Of a stretch of 64,000 nucleotides of DNA, positions 52,563 through 61,341 are shown piece by piece; within the stretch, counting starts at the first letter, position 1; the number at the start of each line of letters is the position of its first letter. The position numbers were made by a program, and so were the translations under genes. Source of the DNA: an uncultured Flavobacteriales bacterium (lineage in GTDB: Bacteria; Bacteroidota; Bacteroidia; Flavobacteriales_G; Salibacteraceae); contig CALCCE010000290.1 in NCBI GenBank assembly GCA_937899835.1, positions 18,917-82,916 of the forward strand, in the 5' to 3' direction. The notes under the pieces are model-generated. The model ran no database searches, was not told the origin of the DNA, and saw nothing but the letters and a program-made list of their open reading frames with translations.

Positions 52563-53804
52563 TCAACCGAGAATCGGCTCTAAAACCTCTATGAGTCGGT
52601 CTACCTCTTCCAAGGTGTTGTAGTGCACCATGCTTACCCGCACTACCCCATTCTGACTTTCCAGGCCCAAAGCAGCAATCAACTTTTTCGCATAGAAATC
52701 GCCATAGCGGATTCCAATACGGTGAGGATCCACCTGAGCTACGACTGCATCACTCTGCCACCCGGCCACCGTGAACGAATAAGTTGCCACACGATGGTTG
52801 GGGTGAGCATCGGCACGACCAATGACCTGGGTTTTGGGGTGTGCCTCTAAAAATGCCAACAAACGTTGCCCCAGCTGGGCTTCGTGTTGTGCCATGAGGT
52901 CAAATGCAGTGGTAATGGCAGCTTTTTCAGTGGTTTCGGGAGCCTCGGCTCTTCGCGCTACTTCACCCAAATAATCGTTCACACCAATCAAGCCGTAGGA
53001 AAGTTCATAATTGACCCCGCCGGGCTGAAACTTATAGGGTAAATCATTAGAAGCAATAAAGTAGTGGTTGTAGGATGGCAGGGCTTCCAACAGGTGGCGT
53101 TTGCCATAAAGCACTCCTTGGTGCGGACCATAAACTTTGTAGCAACTAAAGATGTAGAAATCTACTCCCCATTGCTGCACCTCCAAAGCCCGGTGTGGCG
53201 CATAGGCAACACCATCTACCGCTATCAACGCTCCGCGTTGGTGCACAAAATCTGTGATTTCTTTCACCGGATTGATCGTGCCCAACACATTCGAAACGTG
53301 GGTAAAAGTGACCAAACGTGTTCGTGGGGTTAGCAATGGTTCCAAGTCTGCTGTTTCCAGACATAGGCTTTCCGGGTTCACCTTCCATTGTTTGACTACC
53401 ATTCCCCGGGCTTCCAATTCTACCCAAGGACTGGCATTGGCTTCGTGTTCGGTGTTGGTAATGATCACCTCATCACCGGCCTGCCAGGTGAGGGCCAAAC
53501 AGCGCGCCAGCATTCGAAATTGAGCAGTAGCTGAAGCACCAATCACCACTTCTCCTGGATCGTCAGTTCCCACGTACATCGCCATTTTTTGATTGGCTTC
53601 TGCCACCCGTTCCGCGGCCTTTTGGGAAACAGCATAGGAGGCTCCCAACTGAACATCGGAGGTGAGCAAGTATTCGGAAATTCGATCTACTACCGGCTGA
53701 AGGGTTTGGGAACCTCCGGCATTATCGAAGAAAACGAAACCGTCGGCAAGCGCGGGAAACTGGCTGCGTATAAACTCAATTGGGTAGTTGAGGGGCTTGG
53801 TCAT
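52563..53804 (-). CDS. Class V aminotransferase, cysteine desulfurase-like but lacking the catalytic Cys
   Basis: A 413-residue PLP enzyme of fold type I. The PLP lysine sits in FSCYKVYGPHQGVLYG. Substrate and cofactor stretches include FFDNAGGSQ, HEANASPWV and AVDGVAYAPHR. Where SufS and IscS carry the persulfide-forming Cys (as RxGHHC), this protein reads IRYGDFYAKKL. It therefore resembles the 'cysteine desulfurase-like' group and is unlikely to mobilise sulfur in the usual way. The reaction is unknown. No suf or isc genes are nearby. It is divergent from the DASS transporter gene. Confidence 0.85.
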   Translation of the reverse strand: MTKPLNYPIEFIRSQFPALADGFVFFDNAGGSQTLQPVVDRISEYLLTSDVQLGASYAVSQKAAERVAEANQKMAMYVGTDDPGEVVIGASATAQFRMLARCLALTWQAGDEVIITNTEHEANASPWVELEARGMVVKQWKVNPESLCLETADLEPLLTPRTRLVTFTHVSNVLGTINPVKEITDFVHQRGALIAVDGVAYAPHRALEVQQWGVDFYIFSCYKVYGPHQGVLYGKRHLLEALPSYNHYFIASNDLPYKFQPGGVNYELSYGLIGVNDYLGEVARRAEAPETTEKAAITTAFDLMAQHEAQLGQRLLAFLEAHPKTQVIGRADAHPNHRVATYSFTVAGWQSDAVVAQVDPHRIGIRYGDFYAKKLIAALGLESQNGVVRVSMVHYNTLEEVDRLIEVLEPILG

Positions 53805-53958
53805 ACAAGTTGGGATTGATACCCTAAAAATAAGCGGTGCCCATCAACCTACAAAGGCAACCAGAGGTAAGTTGGCATGGAACCATACATTTTGCATTGT
53901 TCAAATTTGGCCCCATCTAAGTTGTAGCGCTTATTTTTGGTGCTGTTGCAGTCGAAAA

Positions 53959-55428
53959 ATGAACGCTACACCTTCTACCTCCCGCGGAAACCCCCAAAAG
54001 CGTTGGGGCCACCTGGCTAAGCTCATAGCGGGTCCTCTTGCCTTTTTATTGGTTTCCGTATTGCCCATTGCCGACCTGGAAACCAACCCACAATTGGTGC
54101 TCGGCCTTACCGCGTGGATGGCCATTTGGTGGATTACTGAAGCTTTGCCCATTGCCGCTACAGCCTTGTTGCCGGTAGTGGTACTTCCTGTTTTCGATGT
54201 TGTTTCTATCAAAAGCATTTCACAGGTGTACATGCGGCCCATTATCTTTCTGTTTTTGGGTGGCTTTCTGCTGGCTTTAGCAGTAGAAAAGTGGCGCCTT
54301 CACGAACGCATTGCCTTGGCCATTCTTGCCCGTATGGGCACCAATGCCACACAACTTATTTTTGGATTTATCGTGGTTACCGCATTGCTTTCTATGTGGA
54401 TCAGCAATACGGCAACCACCATCATGCTTTTGCCAATTGCAATCGCTGTGCTCCAACATTGCGGCAAGCAAGCCAATTCTCAAAAGCAGTTTCGCAGTTT
54501 TTCCATTGCGCTGCTTTTAGGCATTGCCTATTCAGCCTCCATTGGCGGTACTGCCACCTTGGTGGGCACTCCCACCAACCTCATTTTCACCGCTGTGGCC
54601 GATGAATTGCTCGAGTTGAAAGTAGGTTTTGCACAGTGGATGGTCTTTGCCTTGCCGCTGGCAGTGCTGATGCTTTTGGTATTGCTTCTCTACCTCACAC
54701 GGGTGCGGTTTCAATTGCAACAATTGAGCTTCAAGGGCTTAGCGCCCATTCTTCAACAACAAAAATCAGCCTTGGGTCCAATGCGCTATGAGGAAAAAGT
54801 GGTGGCCGGGGTTTTCGGCATAGTCGCCTTAGGGTGGACCCTACGCACCCTTTTGCTCAACGATTGGGTACCTGGCCTCAACGATGCTTCTTTGGCCATT
54901 GCCGGTGCGTTGGTATTGTTTATGATTCCCTCCCGGCAACAACCCGGCAAAAAGCTACTTGCCTGGAACGATACCAAAGCGTTGCAATGGGGCATTCTAT
55001 TGCTTTTTGGTGGAGGACTGGCCCTCGCACAAGCCTTTCGCGAATCCGGGCTCGCCGATTGGGTTGGCGGGCAATTTATGTTTTTGGCGGGAGTGCCTAC
55101 CCTGGTGATACTGCTGCTCATTATTGCTTCCGTGATTTTTCTAACGGAAATCACTTCCAATGTAGCCACCGCCTCGGTGCTGCTGCCCGTGCTTGCCGCC
55201 ATGGCTCAATCACTGGGTCTTGCACCTGAATTACTCATGGTTGCCTGTACCATCTCTGCTTCTTATGCCTTCATGCTACCCATGGCCACTGCTCCCAATG
55301 CAGTAGTTTTCAGCTCCGAAAAAATCCCCATGCGCGAGATGATGAAAACCGGGTTTTACCTGAACCTGATCGCTATTGGGGTGCTCTTGATCTATCACTA
55401 CTTTGGGATAAACCTACTGGGGTATTGA
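53959..55428 (+). CDS. Sodium/dicarboxylate symporter, DASS (SLC13) family
   Basis: A 489-residue inner-membrane transporter with about eleven helices. The two sodium-binding SNT-type motifs are visible: ISNTATTIMLLPIAIA in the first half and ITSNVATASVLLPVLAAM in the second. Near them are GGTATLVGTPTNLIFTAV and MLPMATAPNAVVFSS. It probably imports di- or tricarboxylates or sulfate with sodium; sequence does not decide which. The frame is open upstream to 53788, but the ATG at 53959 gives the usual short N-terminus. The stop is 49 bases from that of the opposing SBBP gene, with a weak AATCAG/CTGATT hairpin between. Confidence 0.9.
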   Translation: MNATPSTSRGNPQKRWGHLAKLIAGPLAFLLVSVLPIADLETNPQLVLGLTAWMAIWWITEALPIAATALLPVVVLPVFDVVSIKSISQVYMRPIIFLFLGGFLLALAVEKWRLHERIALAILARMGTNATQLIFGFIVVTALLSMWISNTATTIMLLPIAIAVLQHCGKQANSQKQFRSFSIALLLGIAYSASIGGTATLVGTPTNLIFTAVADELLELKVGFAQWMVFALPLAVLMLLVLLLYLTRVRFQLQQLSFKGLAPILQQQKSALGPMRYEEKVVAGVFGIVALGWTLRTLLLNDWVPGLNDASLAIAGALVLFMIPSRQQPGKKLLAWNDTKALQWGILLLFGGGLALAQAFRESGLADWVGGQFMFLAGVPTLVILLLIIASVIFLTEITSNVATASVLLPVLAAMAQSLGLAPELLMVACTISASYAFMLPMATAPNAVVFSSEKIPMREMMKTGFYLNLIAIGVLLIYHYFGINLLGY

Positions 55429-55477
55429 AATCAGATGCTGATTAATACCACCTTTCAAAGTCAAGAAAATCTTATGC

Positions 55478-58400
55478 TTAACGCTTTAGCAACCGGTAGT
55501 GTAAGGTAGACTCGTTGGAAGATTGCACCTCTAAAATATACACACCAGTAGCGCCAGAAATGCCTATTTCATGTACTTGACCAGGACTCAAACGGAAAGA
55601 AGAAACCATTTGTCCGGTAATGGAATACACCGTTAGAGTTGTCCACTGACGGCTTTGGCGGAGGTCCACCGAAAACTGATCATCAAAGGGGTTGGGATAC
55701 ACTGCTACCCTGGGAAGGTTAATTACTGCCGTGCTCACATTCAAAATTGAAAGGCATGTGCTGGTATCCGTACATCCGTTTTGCTGCACCGCAAGTGCAT
55801 ATTCTCCATTGGCCACCACCGTATATGTCGAATCGATGGCTCCTTGGATGGACACCCATCCCGTATCACACGTCAACCATTGATAAAAGGTGGCCGGAGT
55901 ATTAGCGGTAAGTGTAAATCCGGTTTGCGAAAAAGCCGCATCTGCCGGATTGTTGATGGTAAGTTGAACCGTCAAAATACTGTCGCAACCCATCGTGTTG
56001 GTGAGGGTATCGGTAAACGTTCCTGAAGTTGTCCAGATACTTTGACCACTTGGCGATACAAGGCTATCGCATGCGGTCAGCGATAAGGTATCGAATGAAT
56101 TGAGGAGCGTTAAATGAATGGTTAAAATACTGTCACAACCCAGAGCATTGGTGAGCGTATCAGTGTAACTGCCGGCCGTCGTCCAGGTAACATTGCCACT
56201 CGGAGCGGTGTAGGCACTGCATGCAGTGGCCAAAAGGGTATCAAATGAATTGAGCAAAGAAAGGGTAAGGGTCAAAATACTATCACACCCAGCGGCATTG
56301 GGAATGGTATCCTGATATACTCCTGGTACAGTCCAGATGTAATTACCACTCGGGGAAGTATAACTCCCACAACCAGCTACTGCTACCGTATCATAGGAAT
56401 TGAGCAACGAAAGAGAGAGGGTTAAAATGCTATCGCAGCCTGCGGAGTTGAGGACAGTGTCCTGATAAACACCAGGAGCAGTCCAGGTGAAATTACCACT
56501 CGGGGAAACATAACTGTTACAACCCACCACTGAAACCGTATCGAAAGAGTTGAGCAGCATCAATTGAATGGTCAAAATACTGTCGCAACCGGCCACATTG
56601 GTCAACGTGTCGTTGTAGACACCTGCGCTATCCCAGGTATTGGTGCTACTTGGGGCCTGAAAACTATCGCAGGCAGTAACCGCAATCGTATCGTAAGTGG
56701 TTTGGATCAACAAGTGAATGGATAAGATACTATCGCAGCCGGCATTGTTCACCAAAGTATCCGAATAGGTGCCTGATTGGGTCCAGGTGGGGCTACCGCT
56801 GGGAGCTGTATAGTGGTAACAAGCCGTCGGAAAAATGGTATCGTACGAGGTTTGTACTGTTAGAAAAATGGACAAAATACTATCACAGCCTACTGCATTG
56901 GAAAGGGTATCCAAATACAACCCAGAGGTAAACCAGGTGTTATTGCCGCTTGGAGCGGAAAAGCTATCGCACAACATCGGATATAAAGTATCAAAGGTGT
57001 TGTTGATCGTTAGGTTGATGGTCAATACACTGTCGCAACCGATGCTGTTGAACAAGGTATCCAGGTACACGCCCGAAGAAATCAGGATTTGCCCACCGGG
57101 TGAAGTATAGGTGCTACAGGCAGAAGTGGTGATGGAACTCCCGTTCCCAATACAGTTGTCAAATTTGACCAAATAGCCATCGGCAGCACCGTTCAACATC
57201 GGTTGATGGCTTCCTGAGGTGGCTAAATTAGTAGAGTTATCGGAAGAGCCACACAAGTACAGTCGGTTGAGGCCATCCACCGTACAACCGGATCCAAAAT
57301 CGGTTTGTGGACCTCCATAATACGTAGATGCTTGTCTGACGCCACCAGGGCTAAACTTCACCACAAATGCATCAAAGGTGCCATTTTGTATCGATAGCGT
57401 ATCCTGAAAGCTCGTGGAATCAGCAATACCGGTGACCGACCTGGTAGAGCCGGCAACGTACACGTTGCCAAATGGATCTACGATACAATCCGAACCGACA
57501 TCACTATCTAAACCACCGTAGTAAGTTCCCCATTGACGTACGCCACTGGAATCAAACTTCACTAACATGACGTTTGAAACTGTGAGAGAATCTTTGTGGC
57601 TCCCTGGAGTCGCAATGCTATCGGGAGATGTGGAGAAACCGGTAAAGTAGAGATTTCCAGCCCCGTCAGTAGCACAATCATTGATCACATCAAAACTGCT
57701 TCCGCCATAGTAAGTGCCAAAAAGCCGCACTCCGGAAGCATTAAACTTAGCAATAAACCCGTCTTCACCACCTCCCCCAAAAGTGGTTTGATGGGCTCCG
57801 TTTGATGCAATTCCGGTAGTGGACAACACTCCTGTTTGCCCTACCAAATACACATTGCCGTCTACATCAGTGGCACAGCCCCGCCCAAAATCATTGTCTG
57901 TATTTCCATAATAAGTACACCACAAACGGGCACCGCCAGAACTGAATTTCACCAGAAACGCATCTATTGAACCTACTGAAAGGGCTGGCTGGTAGGTTCC
58001 AGTGGTTCCCAGGTTGGGGCTCGCTGTCCACCCGCTCATGTAAACAGCACCTGCACTATCGACGGAACAGTCAAACCCTACAGAACCTTGTATTTCTCCA
58101 TAGTAAGTGCCCCACAAGCGCGCACCTTGGCCATTGAACTTGGCCAGAAATGCCGTTTGAGTGCCAACACCCGCAAACGAATTATCAAAACCATTGTTAC
58201 TGGCTATTCCTTGAGCAGACTGAGTATATCCGGTAACAAACAAGTGATCGTTGTTGTCAAGCTTACAAGAATAAGCAAGGTCAACATCGTATCCTCCGTA
58301 GTATGTACCCCATTGCAACACCCCGTTGGACGAAAATTTGGCAATAAACACATCGTTTGAGCCAAACAGCGTATCGAGAAAGGCCCCACTGGTTGCAATG

Positions 58401-59275
58401 GAGGTGGGCGACCAGGTACTACCCACCGTATAGAGGTTGGACTGCTGATCAGATTTCACATCTGCAATTCCATCAGAGAATCCACCTCCGTAATAGGTGC
58501 CCCAAAGCCGAACTACAGGATCGATAATCAGCGGAAGGTGGGCTTGATACGCTCCCAACTCAAAACTTACCCGATCACCCTCCAAATGCCATTTCACATC
58601 TATTCTTTGCTTTCCCTGAAAAGCCACTGGCGCTTTTTCCGATATCGTGCCCAGAGGAGTTTGAATTCTCAGGTCGCCCTTCGGCCCAATGGACAATTGG
58701 GTAGCGCCTTCTATGGTCCAGGCAATTTGCTCCGGATCAGCACCAGGAGCCACTTCAAAATCATATTCCAGCATTCCTTCCCGGTCGTACCAATGAAGGT
58801 CTATACCTTGATACAAATTATTGTAGCGAATGCTTTGGTAAGAAGGCACTTGATACAGGCCTTCTTCACAATTGGGATAAATGAAATTCCGGTAGGCTTT
58901 GAGCGGCTTGCCCGTTTCGATAGCGACATCTGGCTGTGTTCCCAACCAACGAATGTCAACGCGCTGGATCACGGTTGCACCGATAACTTGCTGGCCCATA
59001 GGCAGCTTTTCAGCCTTTTCCTTCGACTCTTCTCTAACCGCTTGTTGGTAAGAAACTCCCTGTTTCTTCAGGTGAAAGGTCAACCCGTTAACTTCACCAG
59101 AGAACAATACGTCAGGGCGCAACTGGTGGTCTTGATCGGTAACTTGCCCTCGGTTTTCAATGAACTGAACACCCGAAGTTGCCTTTGGTTGAAAAGGCAT
59201 AACCTCCTGCTGCGCGCTTGTAGAAAAACAAACGAACAAGAATATCCAAACGAAAACAGGCTTAAGAACAGTCAT
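55478..59275 (-). CDS. Giant T9SS cargo with SBBP propeller and eight 50-residue repeats
   Basis: A 1265-residue secreted protein. A signal peptide (MTVLKPVFVWIFLFVCFSTSAQ) precedes a conserved N-terminal domain of about 200 residues (GVQFIENRGQVTD, YRNFIYPNCEEGLYQVPSY). About seven SBBP beta-propeller repeats follow (WGTYYGG..., D-x-x-GN-x-Y-x-x-G-x-T). Eight repeats of exactly 50 residues come next, each with GCDSILT(I/L), NSFDT and SPSGN-like parts. The last 80 residues are a T9SS type A sorting domain, VAVYPNPFDDQFSV to VYILEVQSSN. The upstream frame to 59422 lacks a signal peptide at its start, so the ATG at 59275 is chosen. It probably forms a cell-surface adhesin or structural protein. 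Confidence 0.9.
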   Translation of the reverse strand: MTVLKPVFVWIFLFVCFSTSAQQEVMPFQPKATSGVQFIENRGQVTDQDHQLRPDVLFSGEVNGLTFHLKKQGVSYQQAVREESKEKAEKLPMGQQVIGATVIQRVDIRWLGTQPDVAIETGKPLKAYRNFIYPNCEEGLYQVPSYQSIRYNNLYQGIDLHWYDREGMLEYDFEVAPGADPEQIAWTIEGATQLSIGPKGDLRIQTPLGTISEKAPVAFQGKQRIDVKWHLEGDRVSFELGAYQAHLPLIIDPVVRLWGTYYGGGFSDGIADVKSDQQSNLYTVGSTWSPTSIATSGAFLDTLFGSNDVFIAKFSSNGVLQWGTYYGGYDVDLAYSCKLDNNDHLFVTGYTQSAQGIASNNGFDNSFAGVGTQTAFLAKFNGQGARLWGTYYGEIQGSVGFDCSVDSAGAVYMSGWTASPNLGTTGTYQPALSVGSIDAFLVKFSSGGARLWCTYYGNTDNDFGRGCATDVDGNVYLVGQTGVLSTTGIASNGAHQTTFGGGGEDGFIAKFNASGVRLFGTYYGGSSFDVINDCATDGAGNLYFTGFSTSPDSIATPGSHKDSLTVSNVMLVKFDSSGVRQWGTYYGGLDSDVGSDCIVDPFGNVYVAGSTRSVTGIADSTSFQDTLSIQNGTFDAFVVKFSPGGVRQASTYYGGPQTDFGSGCTVDGLNRLYLCGSSDNSTNLATSGSHQPMLNGAADGYLVKFDNCIGNGSSITTSACSTYTSPGGQILISSGVYLDTLFNSIGCDSVLTINLTINNTFDTLYPMLCDSFSAPSGNNTWFTSGLYLDTLSNAVGCDSILSIFLTVQTSYDTIFPTACYHYTAPSGSPTWTQSGTYSDTLVNNAGCDSILSIHLLIQTTYDTIAVTACDSFQAPSSTNTWDSAGVYNDTLTNVAGCDSILTIQLMLLNSFDTVSVVGCNSYVSPSGNFTWTAPGVYQDTVLNSAGCDSILTLSLSLLNSYDTVAVAGCGSYTSPSGNYIWTVPGVYQDTIPNAAGCDSILTLTLSLLNSFDTLLATACSAYTAPSGNVTWTTAGSYTDTLTNALGCDSILTIHLTLLNSFDTLSLTACDSLVSPSGQSIWTTSGTFTDTLTNTMGCDSILTVQLTINNPADAAFSQTGFTLTANTPATFYQWLTCDTGWVSIQGAIDSTYTVVANGEYALAVQQNGCTDTSTCLSILNVSTAVINLPRVAVYPNPFDDQFSVDLRQSRQWTTLTVYSITGQMVSSFRLSPGQVHEIGISGATGVYILEVQSSNESTLHYRLLKR
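55930..57170 (-). repeat. Eight 150-bp tandem repeats in the SBBP/T9SS gene
   Basis: The GTCAAAATACTGTCGCAACC-like landmark recurs at about 55973, 56123, 56273, 56423, 56573, 56723, 56873 and 57023. The spacing is exactly 150 bp each time, with no indels between units. Units encode 50-residue beta-rich modules with two Cys each. Confidence 0.9.
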
Positions 59276-59450
59276 AGGGTTATATTGGGGTTTCGACTCA
59301 ATTCGGCTAAGAAGCCGATCTACCAATTGAATCTTGGAGCAAACCTTGAAGGTAAGGAACTTACCATAATTAGGCATGAACCAGCTCCCAAAGTCCCTAC
59401 CTCTCCAAACAAGTTTTAGCATTGGAAAAGGTGGGCATTGCCTAAGGTCG

Positions 59451-60728
59451 TTATTTGGCGATGATCAATTTTTCAACGCTCTGTGCCTTCGCCGAAAGAT
59501 AATGAACCAAGTATACCCCGTTGGGCAGGTTCCCTAAATCAAGGTTCAAGATCTCATTGGAGTTCCATTCCGATGAAAACATTGTTTTGCCTTGCAAATC
59601 AACTACTGAAACCACTGCCTCTTGTCGTGTTTGCACAAGCGCCTCAATACTCAACTGCCCATTAGATGGGTTGGGAGAGATACGGATAGTATTGGCAATC
59701 AGGGCTTCTTGTTGATCGATACCCACGGAAGGTCCGCTACCCAATTTGGCAAATAATGGACTCAAGCCTGCTGCAACTCCAAAGTTGGCGGAAGGAACCG
59801 AAATGGAATACAACGAAAAAATAGTTCCCGAAACATCTTCATCCAAGGTCCAATTAGCGCCTCCATCAGTGGTTTTCAGTATTTGTCCGCCCAGTGTGCA
59901 CACGTATCCAAGGTTGGCATTGACAAAGCTAAACTCTCCTAAAGCACTCCCACCTGACGGATTGCTGACCGAATTCCAGGTTTGGCCCCCATCCGAGGTT
60001 TTCAGCAGCACCCCATTAGATGCACATCCAATGAAACCGTTGGACGCATCTGTAAAATGAATATCGTTGAAATAATTGGTCACGCCCGACGGAATTTCGT
60101 TCCAGCTATTGCCTCCGTCGGTGGTGTGGTAAATTCTTCCCTGGCCACCGTTAAACTGATCGCCACCTACCACAAAACCTTCGGTAGTGGATAGAAAATG
60201 AACACTTTTCAAGCGCTGAAAATAAGCTGGCAAGGTAAGTTGGGTCCAGGTATCGCCTCCATCGGTGGTTTTGAGTACCAACATTTCGAAGGTTCCACCA
60301 GCGACATAGCCAGTGTTTTGGTCCAGAAAATGGACGCCCTGAAAGTCTTCGTTGTTGCCTGAATTGGGGTTGGTATAATTTTGCGAAGACCAGGTGTTTC
60401 CTCCATCGGTGGTTTTAGCTATGAGGCCATTGGTTCCCACGGCAAACCCCAAGTTGGTATTTACAAACTGGATGGCAGTAATGGGTGAACCGGTAATGGA
60501 AGCCACGTTGGTCCAGGAGTTTCCACCGTTGGTCGTCTTAGAGATGACGCCATCTCCACCAAACAAAAGGTTGGTTCCTCCGGTAAAGCCGGTAGTGTTG
60601 TCGAGGAAATGAACTGCATCAATACGGTAGTATCCGGCAACTGGAGATAGGTTGACCGTCCATTGTGCATAGATTCCGGTGCTTACCATCATGGAAAGTG
60701 TCCAAATGAGTAGGGTTCTGATTTTCAT
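59451..60728 (-). CDS. T9SS cargo with YCF48/BNR-like propeller
   Basis: A 425-residue secreted protein with a signal peptide (MKIRTLLIWTLSMMVSTGIYA). Propeller blades of the YCF48/BNR kind repeat the motif KTTDGGNTW/TWT seven or so times: SKTTNGGNSWTN, AKTTDGGNTWSS, LKTTDGGDTWTQ, YHTTDGGNSWNE, LKTSDGGQTWNS and LKTTDGGANWTL. The C-terminal 80 residues form a T9SS type A domain, IRISPNPSNGQLSI to GVYLVHYL. Proteins of this layout are common cell-surface or released products of Bacteroidota. The ligand is unknown. Confidence 0.9.
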   Translation of the reverse strand: MKIRTLLIWTLSMMVSTGIYAQWTVNLSPVAGYYRIDAVHFLDNTTGFTGGTNLLFGGDGVISKTTNGGNSWTNVASITGSPITAIQFVNTNLGFAVGTNGLIAKTTDGGNTWSSQNYTNPNSGNNEDFQGVHFLDQNTGYVAGGTFEMLVLKTTDGGDTWTQLTLPAYFQRLKSVHFLSTTEGFVVGGDQFNGGQGRIYHTTDGGNSWNEIPSGVTNYFNDIHFTDASNGFIGCASNGVLLKTSDGGQTWNSVSNPSGGSALGEFSFVNANLGYVCTLGGQILKTTDGGANWTLDEDVSGTIFSLYSISVPSANFGVAAGLSPLFAKLGSGPSVGIDQQEALIANTIRISPNPSNGQLSIEALVQTRQEAVVSVVDLQGKTMFSSEWNSNEILNLDLGNLPNGVYLVHYLSAKAQSVEKLIIAK

Positions 60729-61341
60729 AATACTGGTTAAATAAGGAGTTAGATATAGGGGTTAGATATAGGGGTTAGATGGGTATTCTGGGACAAGTAG
60801 AAGTTGGACTACTAAATGAGGTTACTACCCGGGGAATTTCATCGTTGATAAAAACCCGGGTGGGAAACTCTTTCATCACCGCATTATGTCAACGGATCGG
60901 AAAAGCTGTCGCTAAAATACCTGGAGGTTGTTTTGATGCTATCACCCATGTGGGTGATTTTGCTTTATACAGCCTACAAAAACAGAAAGAATCACTCCAT
61001 TGGGTACTCGTAAAACAGGCATCAAAATTGGAAACCGATCCAAAACACTTGTGCTTTCATTTCACCTTTTAAAGCACCTTAAGGGACCTAATTCAAGAAC
61101 TAAAACAGATGGAAGTAAGGAATCACCGCTAAGGAATTCTGTTAAGATAATAGAGGATTCCCCTTCAATTTCAGCTTTTGGGACATTTCTATGGAAAACA
61201 CAGGAGCAACTTTCCGTAAGGGTTCACGTTCAGAATAGCTGAAATGATGCACTTTAAAGCAGGAATTGGCGAACCGTCGATAACGGATGCCGTATAACAA
61301 TGATTGCGCAATAATTCACATATTGACGATTTTTCGAAAAA
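60729..61341. other. 613-bp intergenic region with short repeats and a palindrome
   Basis: Near the leftward gene are two and a half copies of the 13-mer TTAGATATAGGGG (60749-60780). Further right are CCCGGG-based inverted arms (60827-60833 with 60855-60861) and a near-perfect dyad ATCACCCA-TG-TGGGTGAT (60941-60958). A 97-codon frame at 60779-61072 has no recognised homology and is probably chance. Confidence 0.45.

Noticed and set aside
55478..57170. 150-bp repeats as a CRISPR-like array
   Set aside because: They are in frame, encode a conserved protein module and have no unique spacer/short repeat pattern.
60779..61072. A 97-codon frame in the intergenic gap
   Set aside because: No homology, no clear promoter or ribosome-binding context, and it contains the dyad and CCCGGG arms; probably chance.
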